DNA from: Bathymodiolus brooksi
Lineage: Eukaryota > Mollusca > Bivalvia > Mytilida > Modiolidae
Assembly: GCA_963680875.1 (NCBI GenBank)
Contig: OY804584.1
Location: forward strand, 93,990,031-94,054,030
Reading direction: 5' to 3'
DNA: 64,000 nucleotides
The stretch's first letter is position 1. The number at the start of each line of letters is the position of its first letter. This document shows, one piece after another, positions 40,401-51,740 of this stretch. The translations under genes and the position numbers were made by a program. The notes under the pieces are model-generated. The model did not search any database and had not been told where the DNA came from. It worked only from the letters and a program-made list of their open reading frames with translations.

Positions 40401-43400
40401 GGAGTGTTCATGTCTTATTTACGTTATCCATGTCTATTTGTAGGAGTGTTCGTGTCTTATTTACGTTATCCATGTCTGTTTGAAGGAGTGTTGGTGTCTT
40501 ATTTACGTTATCCATGTATATTTGTAGGAGTGTTCGTGTCTTATTTACGTTATCCATGTCTATTTGTAGGAGTGTTCGTGTCTTATTTACGTTATCCGTG
40601 TCTATTTGTTGGAGTGTTCATGTCTTATTTACGTTTTCCATGTCTATTTGTAGGAGTGTTCGTGTCTTATTTACGTTATCCATGTCTATTTGTAGGAGTG
40701 TTCGTGTCTTATTTACGTTATCCATGTCTATTTGTAGGAGTGTTCGTGTCTTATTTACGTTATCCATGTCTGTTTGAAGGAGTGTTGGTGTCTTATTTAC
40801 GTTATCCATGTATATTTGTAGGAGTGTTCGTGTCTTATTTACGTTATCCATGTCTATTTGTAGGAGTGTTCGTGTCTTATTTACGTTATCCGTGTCTATT
40901 TGTTGGAGTGTTCATGTCTTATTTACGTTTTCCATGTCTATTTGTAGGAGTGTTCGTGTCTTATTTACGTTATCCATGTCTATTTGTATGAGTGTTCGTG
41001 TCTTATTTACGTTATCCATGTCTATTTGAGGGAGTGTTCGTGTCTTATTTACGTTATCCATGTCTATTTGTAGGAGTGTTCGTGTCTTATTTACGTTATC
41101 CGTGTCTATTTGTAGGAGTGTTCGTGTCTTATTTACGTTATCCGTGTCTATTTGTTGGAGTGTTCATGTCTTATTTACGTTATCCATGTCTATTTGTAGG
41201 AGTGTTCATGTCTTATTTACGTTATCCATGTCTATTTGTATGAGTGTTGGTGTCTTATTTACGTTATCCATGTATATTTGTAGGAGTGTTCGTGTCTTAT
41301 TTACGTTATCCATGTCTATTTGTAGGAGTGTTCGTGTCTTATTTACGTTATCCGTGTCTATTTGTTGGAGTGTTCATGTCTTATTTACGTTTTCCATGTC
41401 TATTTGTAGGAGTGTTCATGTCTTATTTTACGTTATCCATGTCTATTTGTAGGAGTGTTCATGTCTTATTTTACGTTATCCATGTCTATTTGTAGGAGTG
41501 TTCATGTCTTATTTACGTTATCCATGTCTATTTGTAGGAGTGTTCGTGTCTTATTTACGTTATCCGTGTCTATTTGTAGGAGTGTTCGTGTCTTATTTAC
41601 GTTATCCGTGTCTATTTGTTGGAGTGTTCATGTCTTATTTACGTTATCCATGTCTATTTGTAGGAGTGTTCATGTCTTATTTACGTTATCCATGTCTATT
41701 TGTATGAGTGTTCGTGTCTTATTTACGTTATCCATGTCTATTTGTAGGAGTGTTCGTGTCTTATTTACGTTATCCATGTCTATTTATAGGAGTCTTCGTG
41801 TCTTATTTACGTTATCCAAGTTTATTTGTAGGAGTGTTCATGTCTTATTTACGTTATCCATGTCTATTTGTAGGAGTGTTCATGTCTTATTTACGTTATC
41901 CATGTCTATTTGTAGGAGTGTTCATGTCTTATTTAAGTTATCCATGTATCTTTGTATGAATGTTCATGCCTTATTTACGTTATCCATGTCTATTTGTATG
42001 AGTGTTCGTGTCTTATTTACGTTATCCATGTCTATTTGTAGGAGTGTTCGTGTCTTATTTACGTTATCCATGTCTATTTGTAGGAGTGTTCGTGTCTTAT
42101 TTACGTTATCCATGTCTATTTGTAGGAGTGTTCATGTCTTATTTACGTTATCCATGTCTATTTGTAGGAGTGTTCATGTCTTATTTACGTTATCCATGTC
42201 TATTTGTATGAGTGTTCATGTCTTATTTACGTTATCCATGTCTATTTGAAGGAGTGTTCGTGTCTTATTTACGTTATCCATGTCTATTTGTAGGAGTGTT
42301 CATGTCTTATTTACGTTATCCATGTCTATTTGTAGGAGTGTTCATGTCTTATTTACGTTATCCATGTCTATTTGTAGGAGTGTTCATGTCTTATTTACGT
42401 TATCCATGTCTATTTATAGGAGTCTTCGTGTCTTATTTACGTTATCCATGTCTATTTGTAGGAGTGTTCATGTCTTATTTACGTTATCCATGTCTATTTG
42501 TAGGAGTGTTCATGTCTTATTTACGTTATCCATGTCTATTTGTAGGAGTGTTCATGTCTTATTTAAGTTATCCATGTATCTTTGTATGAATGTTCGTGTC
42601 TTATTTACGTTATCCATGTCAATTTGTAGGAGTGTTCGTGTCTTATTTACGTTATCCATGTCTATTTGTAGGAGTGTTCGTGTCTTATTTACGTTATCCA
42701 TGTCTATTTGTAGGAGTGTTCATGTCTTATTTACGTTATCCATGTCTATTTGTAGGAGTGTTCATGTCTTATTTACGTTATCCATGTCTATTTGTATGAG
42801 TGTTCATGTCTTATTTACGTTATCCATGTCTATTTGAAGGAGTGTTCGTGTCTTATTTACGTTATCCATGTCTATTTGTAGGAGTGTTCATGTCTTATTT
42901 ACGTTATCCATGTCTATTTGTAGGAGTGTTCATGTCTTATTTACGTTATCCATGTCTATTTGTAGGAGTGTTCATGTCTTATTTACGTTATCCATGTCTA
43001 TTTGTAGGAGTGTTCATGTCTTATTTACGTTATCCATGTCTATTTGTAGGAGTGTTCGTGTCTTATTTACGTTATCCATGTCTATTTGTGGGAGTGTTCA
43101 TGTCTTATTTACGTTATCCATGTCTATTTGTAGGAGTGTTCATGTCTTATTTACGTTATCCATGTCTATTTGTATGAGTGTTCGTGTCTTATTTACGTTA
43201 TGCATGTCTATTTGAAGGAGTGTTCGTGTCTTATTTACGTTATCCATGTCTATTTGTAGGAGTGTTCGTGTCTTATTTACGTTATCCATGTCTATTTGTA
43301 TGAGTGTTCGTGTCTTATTTACGTTATCCATGTCTATTTGAGGGAGTGTTCGTGTCTTATTTACGTTATCCATGTCTATTTGTAGGAGTGTTCGTGTCTT

Positions 43401-45572
43401 ATTTACGTTATCCATGTCTATTTGTAGGAGTGTTCGTGTCTTATTTACGTTATCCATGTCTATTTGTAGGAGTGTTCGTGTCTTATTTACGTTATCCATG
43501 TCTATTTGTAGGAGTGTTCGTGTCTTATTTACGTTATCCATGTCTGTTTGAAGGAGTGTTGGTGTCTTATTTACGTTATCCATGTATATTTGTAGGAGTG
43601 TTCGTGTCTTATTTACGTTATCCATGTCTATTTGTAGGAGTGTTCGTGTCTTATTTACGTTATCCGTGTCTATTTGTTGGAGTGTTCATGTCTTATTTAC
43701 GTTTTCCATGTCTATTTGTAGGAGTGTTCATGTCTTATTTTACGTTATCCATGTCTATTTGTAGGAGTGTTCATGTCTTATTTTACGTTATCCATGTCTA
43801 TTTGTAGGAGTGTTCATGTCTTATTTACGTTATCCATGTCTATTTGTAGGAGTGTTCGTGTCTTATTTACGTTATCCGTGTCTATTTGTAGGAGTGTTCG
43901 TGTCTTATTTACGTTATCCGTGTCTATTTGTTGGAGTGTTCATGTCTTATTTACGTTATCCATGTCTATTTGTAGGAGTGTTCATGTCTTATTTACGTTA
44001 TCCATGTCTATTTGTATGAGTGTTCGTGTCTTATTTACGTTATCCATGTCTATTTGTAGGAGTGTTCGTGTCTTATTTACGTTATCCATGTCTATTTATA
44101 GGAGTCTTCGTGTCTTATTTACGTTATCCAAGTTTATTTGTAGGAGTGTTCATGTCTTATTTACGTTATCCATGTCTATTTGTAGGAGTGTTCATGTCTT
44201 ATTTACGTTATCCATGTCTATTTGTAGGAGTGTTCATGTCTTATTTAAGTTATCCATGTATCTTTGTATGAATGTTCATGCCTTATTTACGTTATCCATG
44301 TCTATTTGTATGAGTGTTCGTGTCTTATTTACGTTATCCATGTCTATTTGTAGGAGTGTTCGTGTCTTATTTACGTTATCCATGTCTATTTGTAGGAGTG
44401 TTCGTGTCTTATTTACGTTATCCATGTCTATTTGTAGGAGTGTTCATGTCTTATTTACGTTATCCATGTCTATTTGTAGGAGTGTTCATGTCTTATTTAC
44501 GTTATCCATGTCTATTTGTATGAGTGTTCATGTCTTATTTACGTTATCCATGTCTATTTGAAGGAGTGTTCGTGTCTTATTTACGTTATCCATGTCTATT
44601 TGTAGGAGTGTTCATGTCTTATTTACGTTATCCATGTCTATTTGTAGGAGTGTTCATGTCTTATTTACGTTATCCATGTCTATTTGTAGGAGTGTTCATG
44701 TCTTATTTACGTTATCCATGTCTATTTGTAGGAGTGTTCATGTCTTATTTACGTTATCCATGTCTATTTGTAGGAGTGTTCATGTCTTATTTACGTTATC
44801 CATGTCTATTTGTAGGAGTGTTCGTGTCTTATTTACGTTATCCATTTCTATTTGTGGGAGTGTTCATGTCTTATTTACGTTATCCATGTCTATTTGTAGG
44901 AGTGTTCATGTCTTATTTACGTTATCCATGTCTATTTGTATGAGTGTTCGTGTCTTATTTACGTTATCCATGTCTATTTGAAGGAGTGTTCGTGTCTTAT
45001 TTACGTTATCCATGTCTATTTGTAGGAGTGTTCGTGTCTTATTTACGTTATCCATGTCTATTTGTATGAGTGTTCGTGTCTTATTTACGTTATCCATGTC
45101 TATTTGAGGGAGTGTTCGTGTCTTATTTACGCTATCCATGTCTATTTGTAGGAGTGTTCGTGTCTTATTTACGTTATCCATGTCTATTTGTAGGAGTGTT
45201 CATGTCTTATTTACGTTATCCATGTCTATTTGTAGGAGTGTTCGTGTCTTATTTACGTTATCCATGTCTATTTGTAGGAGTGTTCGTGTCTTATTTACGT
45301 TATCCATGTCTGTTTGAAGGAGTGTTGGTGTCTTATTTACGTTATCCATGTATATTTGTAGGAGTGTTCGTGTCTTATTTACGTTATCCATGTCTATTTG
45401 TAGGAGTGTTCGTGTCTTATTTACGTTATCCGTGTCTATTTGTTGGAGTGTTCATGTCTTATTTACGTTTTCCATGTCTATTTGTAGGAGTGTTCATGTC
45501 TTATTTTACGTTATCCATGTCTATTTGTAGGAGTGTTCATGTCTTATTTTACGTTATCCATGTCTATTTGTA
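37420..45572. repeat. Nested duplications of 5,380, 3,068 and 2,312 bp
   Basis: The block at 37,420-39,521 recurs at 42,800 onward (offset 5,380). The block at 38,387-39,521 also recurs at 41,455-42,589 (offset 3,068), and 41,455 recurs at 43,767 (offset 2,312). Since 3,068 plus 2,312 equals 5,380, these are nested rounds of the same process. Long stretches (for example 795 bp from 38,387, 41,455 and 43,767) appear identical. A shared rare unit with ATCCAAGTTTATTTG (about 38,748, 41,816, 44,128) confirms the register. Confidence 0.8.
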
Positions 45573-46704
45573 GGAGTGTTCATGTCTTATTTACGTTATC
45601 CATGTCTATTTGTAGGAGTGTTCGTGTCTTATTTACGTTATCCGTGTCTATTTGTAGGAGTGTTCGTGTCTTATTTACGTTATCCGTGTCTATTTGTTGG
45701 AGTGTTCATGTCTTATTTACGTTATCCATGTCTATTTGTAGGAGTGTTCATGTCTTATTTACGTTATCCATGTCTATTTGTTGGAGTGTTCATGTCTTAT
45801 TTACGTTATCCGTGTCTATTTGTAGGAGTGTTCATGTCTTATTTACGTTATCCATGTCTATTTGTAGGAGTTTTCATGTCTTATTTACGTTATCCGTGTC
45901 TATTTGTAGGAGTGTTCATGTCTTATTTACGTTATCCATGTCTATTTGTAGGAGTGTTCGTGTCTTATTTACGTTATCCGTGTCTATTTGTAGGAGTGTT
46001 CATGTCTTATTTACTTTATCCATGTCTATTTGTAGGAGTGTTCATGTCTTATTTACGTTATCCATGTCTATTTGTAGGAGTGTTCGTGTCTTATTTACGT
46101 TATCCATGACTATTTGTAGGAGTGTTCGTGTCTTATTTACGTTATCCATGTCTATTTGTATGAGTGTTCGTGTCTTTTTTACGTTATCCATGTCTATTTG
46201 TAGGAGTGTTCATGTCTTATTTACGTTATCCATGTCTATTTGTAGGAGTGTTCGTGTCTTATTTACGTTATCCATGTCTATTTGTATGAGTGTTCGTGTC
46301 TTTTTTACGTTATCCATGTCTATTTGTATGAGTGTTCGTGTCTTATTTACGTTATCCATGTCTATTTGTAGGAGTGTTCGTGTCTTATTTACGTTATCCA
46401 TGTCTATTTGTAGGAGTGTTCATTTCTTATTTACGTTATCCATGTCTATTTGTAGGAGTGTTCATGTCTTATTTACGTTATCCATGTCTATTTGTAGGAG
46501 TGTTCGTGTCTTATTTACCTTATCCATGTCTATTTGTAGGAGTGTTCATGTCTTATTTACGTTAACCATGTCTATTTGTATGAGTGTTCATGTCTTATTT
46601 ACGTTATCCATGTCTATTTGTATGAGTGTTCGTGTCTTATTTACGTTATCCATGTCTATTTGTAGGAGTGTTCGTGTCTTATTTACGTTATCCATGTCTA
46701 TTTG

Positions 46705-46850
46705 CGCATAGTGGAGTCCAACATATATTGTGTTGTGTTTTTGTTTTGTTTTTTATTCGTGTTGTGTACCCTATGTTGACAGATTTTCTGGATTTTCCAT
46801 CTTTGATTGACCATTCGGTGTTCTCTAACGCTTATTTGTCAACATATAAG
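46705..46850 (+). repeat. Dispersed repeat 'X', copy 1, at the right array edge
   Basis: Immediately after the last 42-bp unit the sequence reads GTGGAGTCCAACATATATTG, then a TTGTGTACCCTATGTTG block, TTTCTGGATT and ACCATTCGGTGTTCTCTAAC. The same ordered blocks occur at 55,262-55,400, in part at 61,121-61,203, and at 62,655-62,822. The array is therefore joined to an interspersed element. The ATTTG before the junction is also shared with copy 2 (ATTTGTGTATGG), so the junction may lie inside the element. Confidence 0.7.
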
Positions 46851-47026
46851 TCTTGAACATATAAGTCCTCATTTTCCTCGCTTAAGATGGCTGACATTAC
46901 GGACTATTCGTTTATTAAATAGCAATGTATCTTTTCCCTTTTATATAGATTTATTTCTTTCCTCTATGATCGACAAGACCTTTACCAGACTTGCCTATGA
47001 GTAACACAGTATGTTTGCTATAAGAA

Positions 47027-47202
47027 ACAGGACCTGCTTACCCTTCGGAAGACAGAAACTGCTTACCCTTCGGAAGACAGGAACTACTTACCCTTTGGAA
47101 AACATGAACTGCTTACCCTTCGGAAGACAGGAACTGCTTACTCTTCGGAAGACAAGAACTGCTTACCCATCGGAAGACAAAATTCCTTACCATTCGGAAG
47201 CT
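47027..47202 (+). repeat. 25-bp minisatellite, 7 units
   Basis: GCTTAC or a close variant occurs at 47,036, 47,061, 47,086, 47,111, 47,136, 47,161 and about 47,186, an exact 25-bp period. The unit carries GAACTGCTTACCCTTCGGAA followed by GACAG. Single, untandemised relatives exist at 48,121 (AACAGCTAACCCTTCCGGAA) and 62,635 (GAACTGCTTAACATTCGAGA), each inside a dispersed repeat. An open frame of 122 codons (47,011-47,379) runs through it, but I regard that as chance. Confidence 0.9.
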
Positions 47203-48584
47203 GTTGTTTTAAGCCACGTTTTGTTGGTAGGTCCGTATTACTTATATTTTGGTTTCTGTGGTTGGTTTAATTTTGTTTGTCTTCGTTGTGTGTCTCTTGT
47301 GCCCATTTTTCGTTTATTTGATTTGGTAATTAATTTATTCACAAAGTATATAATACTACTTAAATATAGTGTAATTTAGAAAGTATTAGTTTCACTTTCA
47401 AATTATTACCCATTAATTTATGCATTCAATGGTTAATTATCGATTAATATATCTGTCTATCTAATCATTTTTTGCATCGGTTTTTAAAGTGAGCAATATT
47501 ACTGTATACAATCATGGGAGAACCATATATGAATTAGATCATGTTTGCTTTGTTTTTTGTCCTATTCAATGTAAAGTGATTTTCATCGGAATATAAAATA
47601 AGCATTATACCTATAGATGTTATTAACGTTATATTACAAAAGAAGCCTTATGTCTTTTCAAAGTTGTATACGAACACGATAAATAAAAAAAAATGGGGGG
47701 AATGCCACAATTACCATATGTCAACACAATTTCCAGACTTTATTCTTGATGGAGGCGTTTCCATTACTTTTGAGGAGTTTTTAAAAGTAGAAAAGAAAAA
47801 AAAATCAAATATTTGTTGATGTTCATTTGTCATTCATTTTGAGTAAAAGCCATTGCCTATTGTAGTAAATCTGACATACAAATAGACATTTAGCAAAAGA
47901 GGTAATCTGTATTTTTTGTGCATAATAATCTGGAAAGCAGCAAAAAATCAAGCTTTATTATATTTACAAGTTTGTTGTTCTTCGTTTATTATGCTTCAGA
48001 CATATCCAATGGTAGAATTCATGGATTATCAGGATACACAATGGTTATTTGTATTTATTTACGTATTCTGGTGTCCACACCGATTTCTATATTAGAGTAC
48101 GAGTGTCACACGTGGCATAGGAACAGCTAACCCTTCCGGAACACCTATGTTCACCCCTGGTGTTTAGTAGAGTTCGTATTGCTCGATCTTACTGTGTTCC
48201 CATTTTTCAATTTACGGCGTCTGATTACCCTTTTGGTATCTTCAAAGTGTTCCTAACATGACATGAAATCTATAGCATCGTTATATCAGAATGCAATGTG
48301 AATTCAAAATGTCCCTTTGCATCAGATATTTTAGAATAAGACAAATATTTCAATAGTTTCAAAGAATGAAAATTCACAGATATTTCACAGTTTTTAACAG
48401 AAAGTGCTGACAAAGCCTACATTGGTGATAGAAGGAGTAGTCGTATTTGAAACTTATATCGATATCTCGATCATTGCAGTATCCTTAATCAATTAAATTA
48501 TGATACAAGTTCCTACCGGCCTGTGACTCCTAGTGATCAGAACCTTGCGTTGATTTGCTTATGCAAAATTACATACAACCTGAG
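47203..48584. other. Intergenic DNA with repeat fragments
   Basis: No gene is seen. 47,203-47,345 continues the dispersed element that contains the 25-bp unit. 48,112-48,240 is another copy (AACAGCTAACCCTTCCGGAA followed by CACCCCTGGTG) resembling a repeat I recall as widespread in mussels. Open frames here (for example 47,918-48,130) have no recognisable domain. Confidence 0.5.
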
Positions 48585-48880
48585 TTAGGGACGGACCATT
48601 TAACTTGCAGGGGGGGGGGGGGGGGGGTTATGTTTTTATTGTTTCGTTCAGAATTATTTTTTTTTCGGACAACACGAGAGTTAGAATATTTATTTTTTTG
48701 TCGCGGAAAGTGCCAGAATTCAACATTAGGTTATATGACAAAAACTCTGAATCAGATTTTGTTTTTCCTCCACCAAAATCAGAACATTTTTTTCAGCAAC
48801 ATTGGGAATCAAAATACTTGAAAAAAAACATACCCCCCCCCCCCCCCCCCCCCCTTTCAAGTTAAATGGTCGTCCCCTTA
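48585..48880 (+). mobile_element. PIF/Harbinger-like MITE, copy A
   Basis: The terminal inverted repeat GGGACGGACCATTTAACTT (from 48,588) is answered by its imperfect complement ending at 48,877, and both ends are flanked by TTA (48,585-48,587; 48,878-48,880). A TTA target duplication with short TIRs and no coding capacity is typical of PIF/Harbinger-derived MITEs. The 290-bp interior has an 18-base G tract next to the left TIR and a 22-base C tract next to the right one. Its interior is the reverse complement of copy B. The small frames at 48,555-48,987 are artefacts of the element. Confidence 0.75.
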
Positions 48881-49411
48881 AATTGAACGCAGTAGTAAAC
48901 GAGAAGATTAGACTGTTCTTGTATATATCATATTTAGACCTTTTTTTTTCAATAAACGCTGTAAATCTAAGGAAAATCCTTTCTTAAGTAGCGTAAATGG
49001 CATTATACTTGTTGACTTTTAACAGCTACACAAAGTAGGCAAAATTTTTTTAAACACAAATGAAAAACTTTTAATTGTAAAAGTCTCAATCATATTATGT
49101 AAACACTGTATTGGAATTTAGGTAAACAAATGGGCGTTTCCAGCATTTAGAGGTGTTTCTACTTTAAAAATATACTATGTGTTAAAATCAAATACGTTTT
49201 TGACTTTCATTTATTGATGACGGGAGAGAACAAAAAAATGAGCACAAGAAAGAAATTATTGTAAACAGAGAACAAGGTACGTCTATCAAGAATATAGCAT
49301 ATGTTTTTATTTTATTTTAATTCTATTATTAACAAAATGTCAATATTAAATGTACTTTATTGGATTTTAGCTATTTGGGTCCTTTGGTTTTATTGATAGC
49401 AAAACTTTAGA

Positions 49412-49500
49412 TTGCTTAGCTTTCCAATCTTTCGACTTTGAGCATATCGGATGAAGGTTATTACATAAAAGCGTCATGCGCACTAAATTTGACATCTACT
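49412..49500 (+). repeat. Dispersed repeat 'Y', copy 1
   Basis: Ordered blocks are TTTCCAATCTTTCGACTTTG, GATGAAGGTTATTACA, then ATGCGCACTAAATTTGACAT. The same order is seen at 55,830-55,915 and 59,326-59,400 on the plus strand, and in reverse at 57,466-57,545, 57,728-57,800, 60,205-60,300 and 61,204-61,300. With seven copies in 12 kb, this is one of the densest families in the window. Confidence 0.7.
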
Positions 49501-49750
49501 TTTTTTGATTAGGATACTGTAAGCAAAGTTTTGTTCAATAAATATTTTATAGATCTTACAATAAACAAATGATGTATTGCATGTTGTATTGTCATATTAT
49601 CAATACATAATCTACTTTGAATATGGTAAACGAAAAGGTACAATTTCAGCATGCTTTGTTGGCGTAGCATTGTGATAATATCAGAAATGTTTTTCCATTA
49701 TATCATAAATCTTCGCTTTTTAGTTCAATCATACAACTTATTTGTGCATT

Positions 49751-49800
49751 AATTGATTGATTGATTGATTGATTGGTGCTTAATTAATCAATCAATGAAA
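49751..49800. repeat. TGAT microsatellite
   Basis: A run of TGAT units, TTGATTGATTGATTGATTGG, is followed by an inverted ATTAATCAATCAATGA. Tails of this kind often end a mollusc SINE-like repeat whose 3' end reads GTTAAACACCAATCAAT (see 59,197-59,235). Here only the tail is clear. Confidence 0.6.
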
Positions 49801-50596
49801 TATAATATTTGTACATTTGCGAATCTTTTTTCCCCTGTGTAATTCATAGAGTTAGTAATAAATGAGGTTCGTACTGTCTATAGTCTATATTTTTGCTTCA
49901 TATTAAATTTCATTGGCATTGATTCTGTCTGGAAATGTTCAGAATTGATATTTGTTTTATTTTTCCAATGATATAGTAAAAGGAAAAGAACGAATACCAC
50001 ACGGTTGGCAACATTCCAAAATCCAATATATCAAAATCCAATATATCAGAATCGTAGAGGCAAGCTCGATACCTCTAACAGTCAAATACATGACAAATCA
50101 CTTTTCTGGCTTAGCAAATGTGATTCAATAAAAAGTGGCGGGGTTGAACTTGTTTTATTATACGTCTCCTCTCAACCAATTACACGAGGTCATTCCATAC
50201 ATTTTATCCTCAGTATTCAGTTGTTATTGTTTCGCTCTGTCCCGACTGTTGCATATTCTTGATTGTGGTGGGTTATAATCGTACCAGTTGATTCCATCAT
50301 GGGGAAATAATCTGATACAAAAACTTAATTGCAATATGCTTATGCATGCTGATCATGAAATGATGAAAAAGGGAAATTTAAATTTCTGAACTGGTACGTT
50401 AAAACATAATCACATATAAGTACAAAAGAAATTTCAGAAAGGTCGGAGAACTTTATTTTTTCAAGTGTCTTTCGTTGAAGTCTAAGGAATTGCTGAAGTA
50501 GTGATGCCACACAAATACAATCCTGATTTAATGCAAGCCCAGAACGAAAATAAAACAAACGAAACCGAACCAAGACAGCATGGGCAACAGATACTC

Positions 50597-50626
50597 ACCC
50601 CCCCCCCCAAACCCCCCCCCCCCCCA
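50597..50626. repeat. Poly-C tract, interrupted by AAA
   Basis: Eleven or so C residues, AAA, then about sixteen C residues. It is a simple low-complexity tract, and its length is likely to be unreliable in any assembly. Confidence 0.8.
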
Positions 50627-50944
50627 ATAAACTACACTACTTATACATGCTAATTATGTAACAATTGGTTGCTACCTGACTGTATATAGTCACTTCCTTT
50701 TACAGGCAGTGCGTGGTTGTTTATGAGTTCAAGCTTAACGATAAGTCAGAAAGTTTTAGCCATATAATGTCGAGAACAAGCTACAGTTTCCTAATATGAT
50801 GATGATATCTGTTTTGTACGAGACCAACACCCTTAGGTCGAGTGTTATTGTGATAGCTCACTGAAGCAATAGTTAACAGAAAACACAACTCAATTCAGAC
50901 ACATTATCATGATTCCGAGCCAAATAGTCAAAAACTTAATTAAA

Positions 50945-51140
50945 TAAGGGTAATAACAAAATTACCGAACTCCGAACAATCTTACAAAGGGAAAGTCAAA
51001 ACTCATAATTATATAAACAGACAACATCAGTCAACAACCGGAAAACTGTGAAAACCGTAATGACCCTGACTTGGTACAGGCATTTCTATAGAAATGGTGG
51101 GTTGAATCAGATTTTAAAGCGCCAAACCTCCCGCTTTCAT
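50945..51140 (+). repeat. Dispersed mussel-type repeat
   Basis: It contains ATTACCGAACTCCGAACAAT, AAAGGGAAAGTCAAAACTCA, CAACAACCGGAAAACTG and CCTGACTTGGTACAGGCATT in that order. I recall this arrangement as one of the commonest interspersed repeats in mussel sequence, which is the main reason I place the window in Mytilidae. The attribution is from memory. It ends near the left arm of the palindrome at 51,152. Confidence 0.6.
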
Positions 51141-51151
51141 TACGACTCAAA

Positions 51152-51304
51152 GAAATAAATCATGGAAGCCAGAATGTGTTGGGAGTTTTAACATGGATTG
51201 GCGGATATTATTATTTTATCCCGAGCCAAAGGGGATACAATTTACTAATATCCGCCAATCCATGTTAAAACTCAAAACACATTCTGGCTTCCATGATTTA
51301 TTTC
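51152..51304. repeat. Near-perfect palindrome, 59-bp arms
   Basis: The left arm 51,152-51,210 pairs with the right arm 51,246-51,304. I find two adjacent mismatches (GG against TT near 51,181) in 59 bp, so about 57 of 59 pair. The 35-bp loop includes CCCGAGCCAAAGGGG. It could form a stable hairpin or cruciform. It may be a foldback transposon or a recent inverted duplication; no target duplication is obvious. Confidence 0.85.
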
Positions 51305-51740
51305 GATTCTGATATGTCTAAGAGTACAAATACGGTAGTATACAAAGTACTTTGATTTGAAGACGGTAATTTATATTTACGTTTGCGCAAAATGTCGCAC
51401 ACAATTTATGCTGCCAATGGAAAAGTCAGTCACATTCACCGGCGCATGTGCTAATGAGATTATACCGAATGGATAATTCGCTCGTTTGTTAACAAAGCGA
51501 AAGAAGGAGGTCATGTTAGAAAGCTTGATTTTATTATATACGCATATACATATTTATGTGATACTGTCGACAGATGGATATGCCAGTTTCCTGTGCCAAT
51601 ATAATTGACTGATACGATATAACCTAAGGATTGTTGCAAATGGCAAGCTTCAGTCCTGGTCAATTGTTTTCAAGAAAAGTTTGCAGTTACCAAAGGAACA
51701 ATCAGAAGCTGCAAATTGAAAAATGACAGAATACAAAACA

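Larger units (their letters stand above)
4381..46704. repeat. Giant 42-bp tandem array, about 1,008 units
   Basis: A 42-bp unit (clear copies at 4,501-4,542 and 4,585-4,626) repeats head to tail without a foreign insertion for 42,324 bp, about 1,008 copies. Each unit has TGTCTATTTG, a variable TAGG/TATG/AAGG/TTGG/TGGG site, TTC(A/G)TGTCTTATTT, an almost invariant ACGTT, and ATCC(A/G). Single-base indels are rare and recur at duplicated places. Because 42 is three times 14, several plus-strand frames and one minus-strand frame stay open for hundreds of codons (the longest is 754), translating as 14-residue repeats such as MSICRSVHVLFTLS and MDNVNKTRTLLQID. The frames are broken by common variants and indels, and no frame looks protected, so I call this satellite DNA. 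I do not recognise the unit as a named satellite. Confidence 0.97.
48881..50944. other. Intergenic DNA with repeat fragments
   Basis: I recognise no gene. It holds a dispersed 'Y' repeat (49,412-49,500), a TGAT microsatellite near 49,751-49,776, a small duplicated motif AATCCAATATATCA near 50,021-50,048 and a C-rich tract (50,597-50,626). The minus-strand frame at 50,340-50,573 has no recognisable motif. Confidence 0.5.

Noticed and set aside
4381..46704. CRISPR-like array
   Set aside because: Units are contiguous and nearly identical, with no unique spacers, and the window is eukaryotic.
4381..46704. Telomeric or rDNA spacer identity of the array
   Set aside because: The unit lacks TTAGGG-type motifs, and no rRNA sequence flanks it.
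4353..46711. Many long open frames of 14-residue repeats on both strands, up to 754 codons
   Set aside because: They come from the 42-bp period being a multiple of three. Several frames are open at once, common variants (TAGG, CATG in reverse) make stops, and single-base indels switch frames. No start context, splice structure or flanking unique coding sequence supports a gene.
47011..47379. 122-codon plus-strand frame
   Set aside because: It is the translation of the 25-bp minisatellite and the dispersed repeat after it. A 25-bp period shifts frame each unit, so the peptide is not a true repeat protein.
48555..48987. Three overlapping plus-strand frames of 61 to 88 codons
   Set aside because: They lie within the MITE and its homopolymer runs (poly-Gly and poly-Pro stretches).
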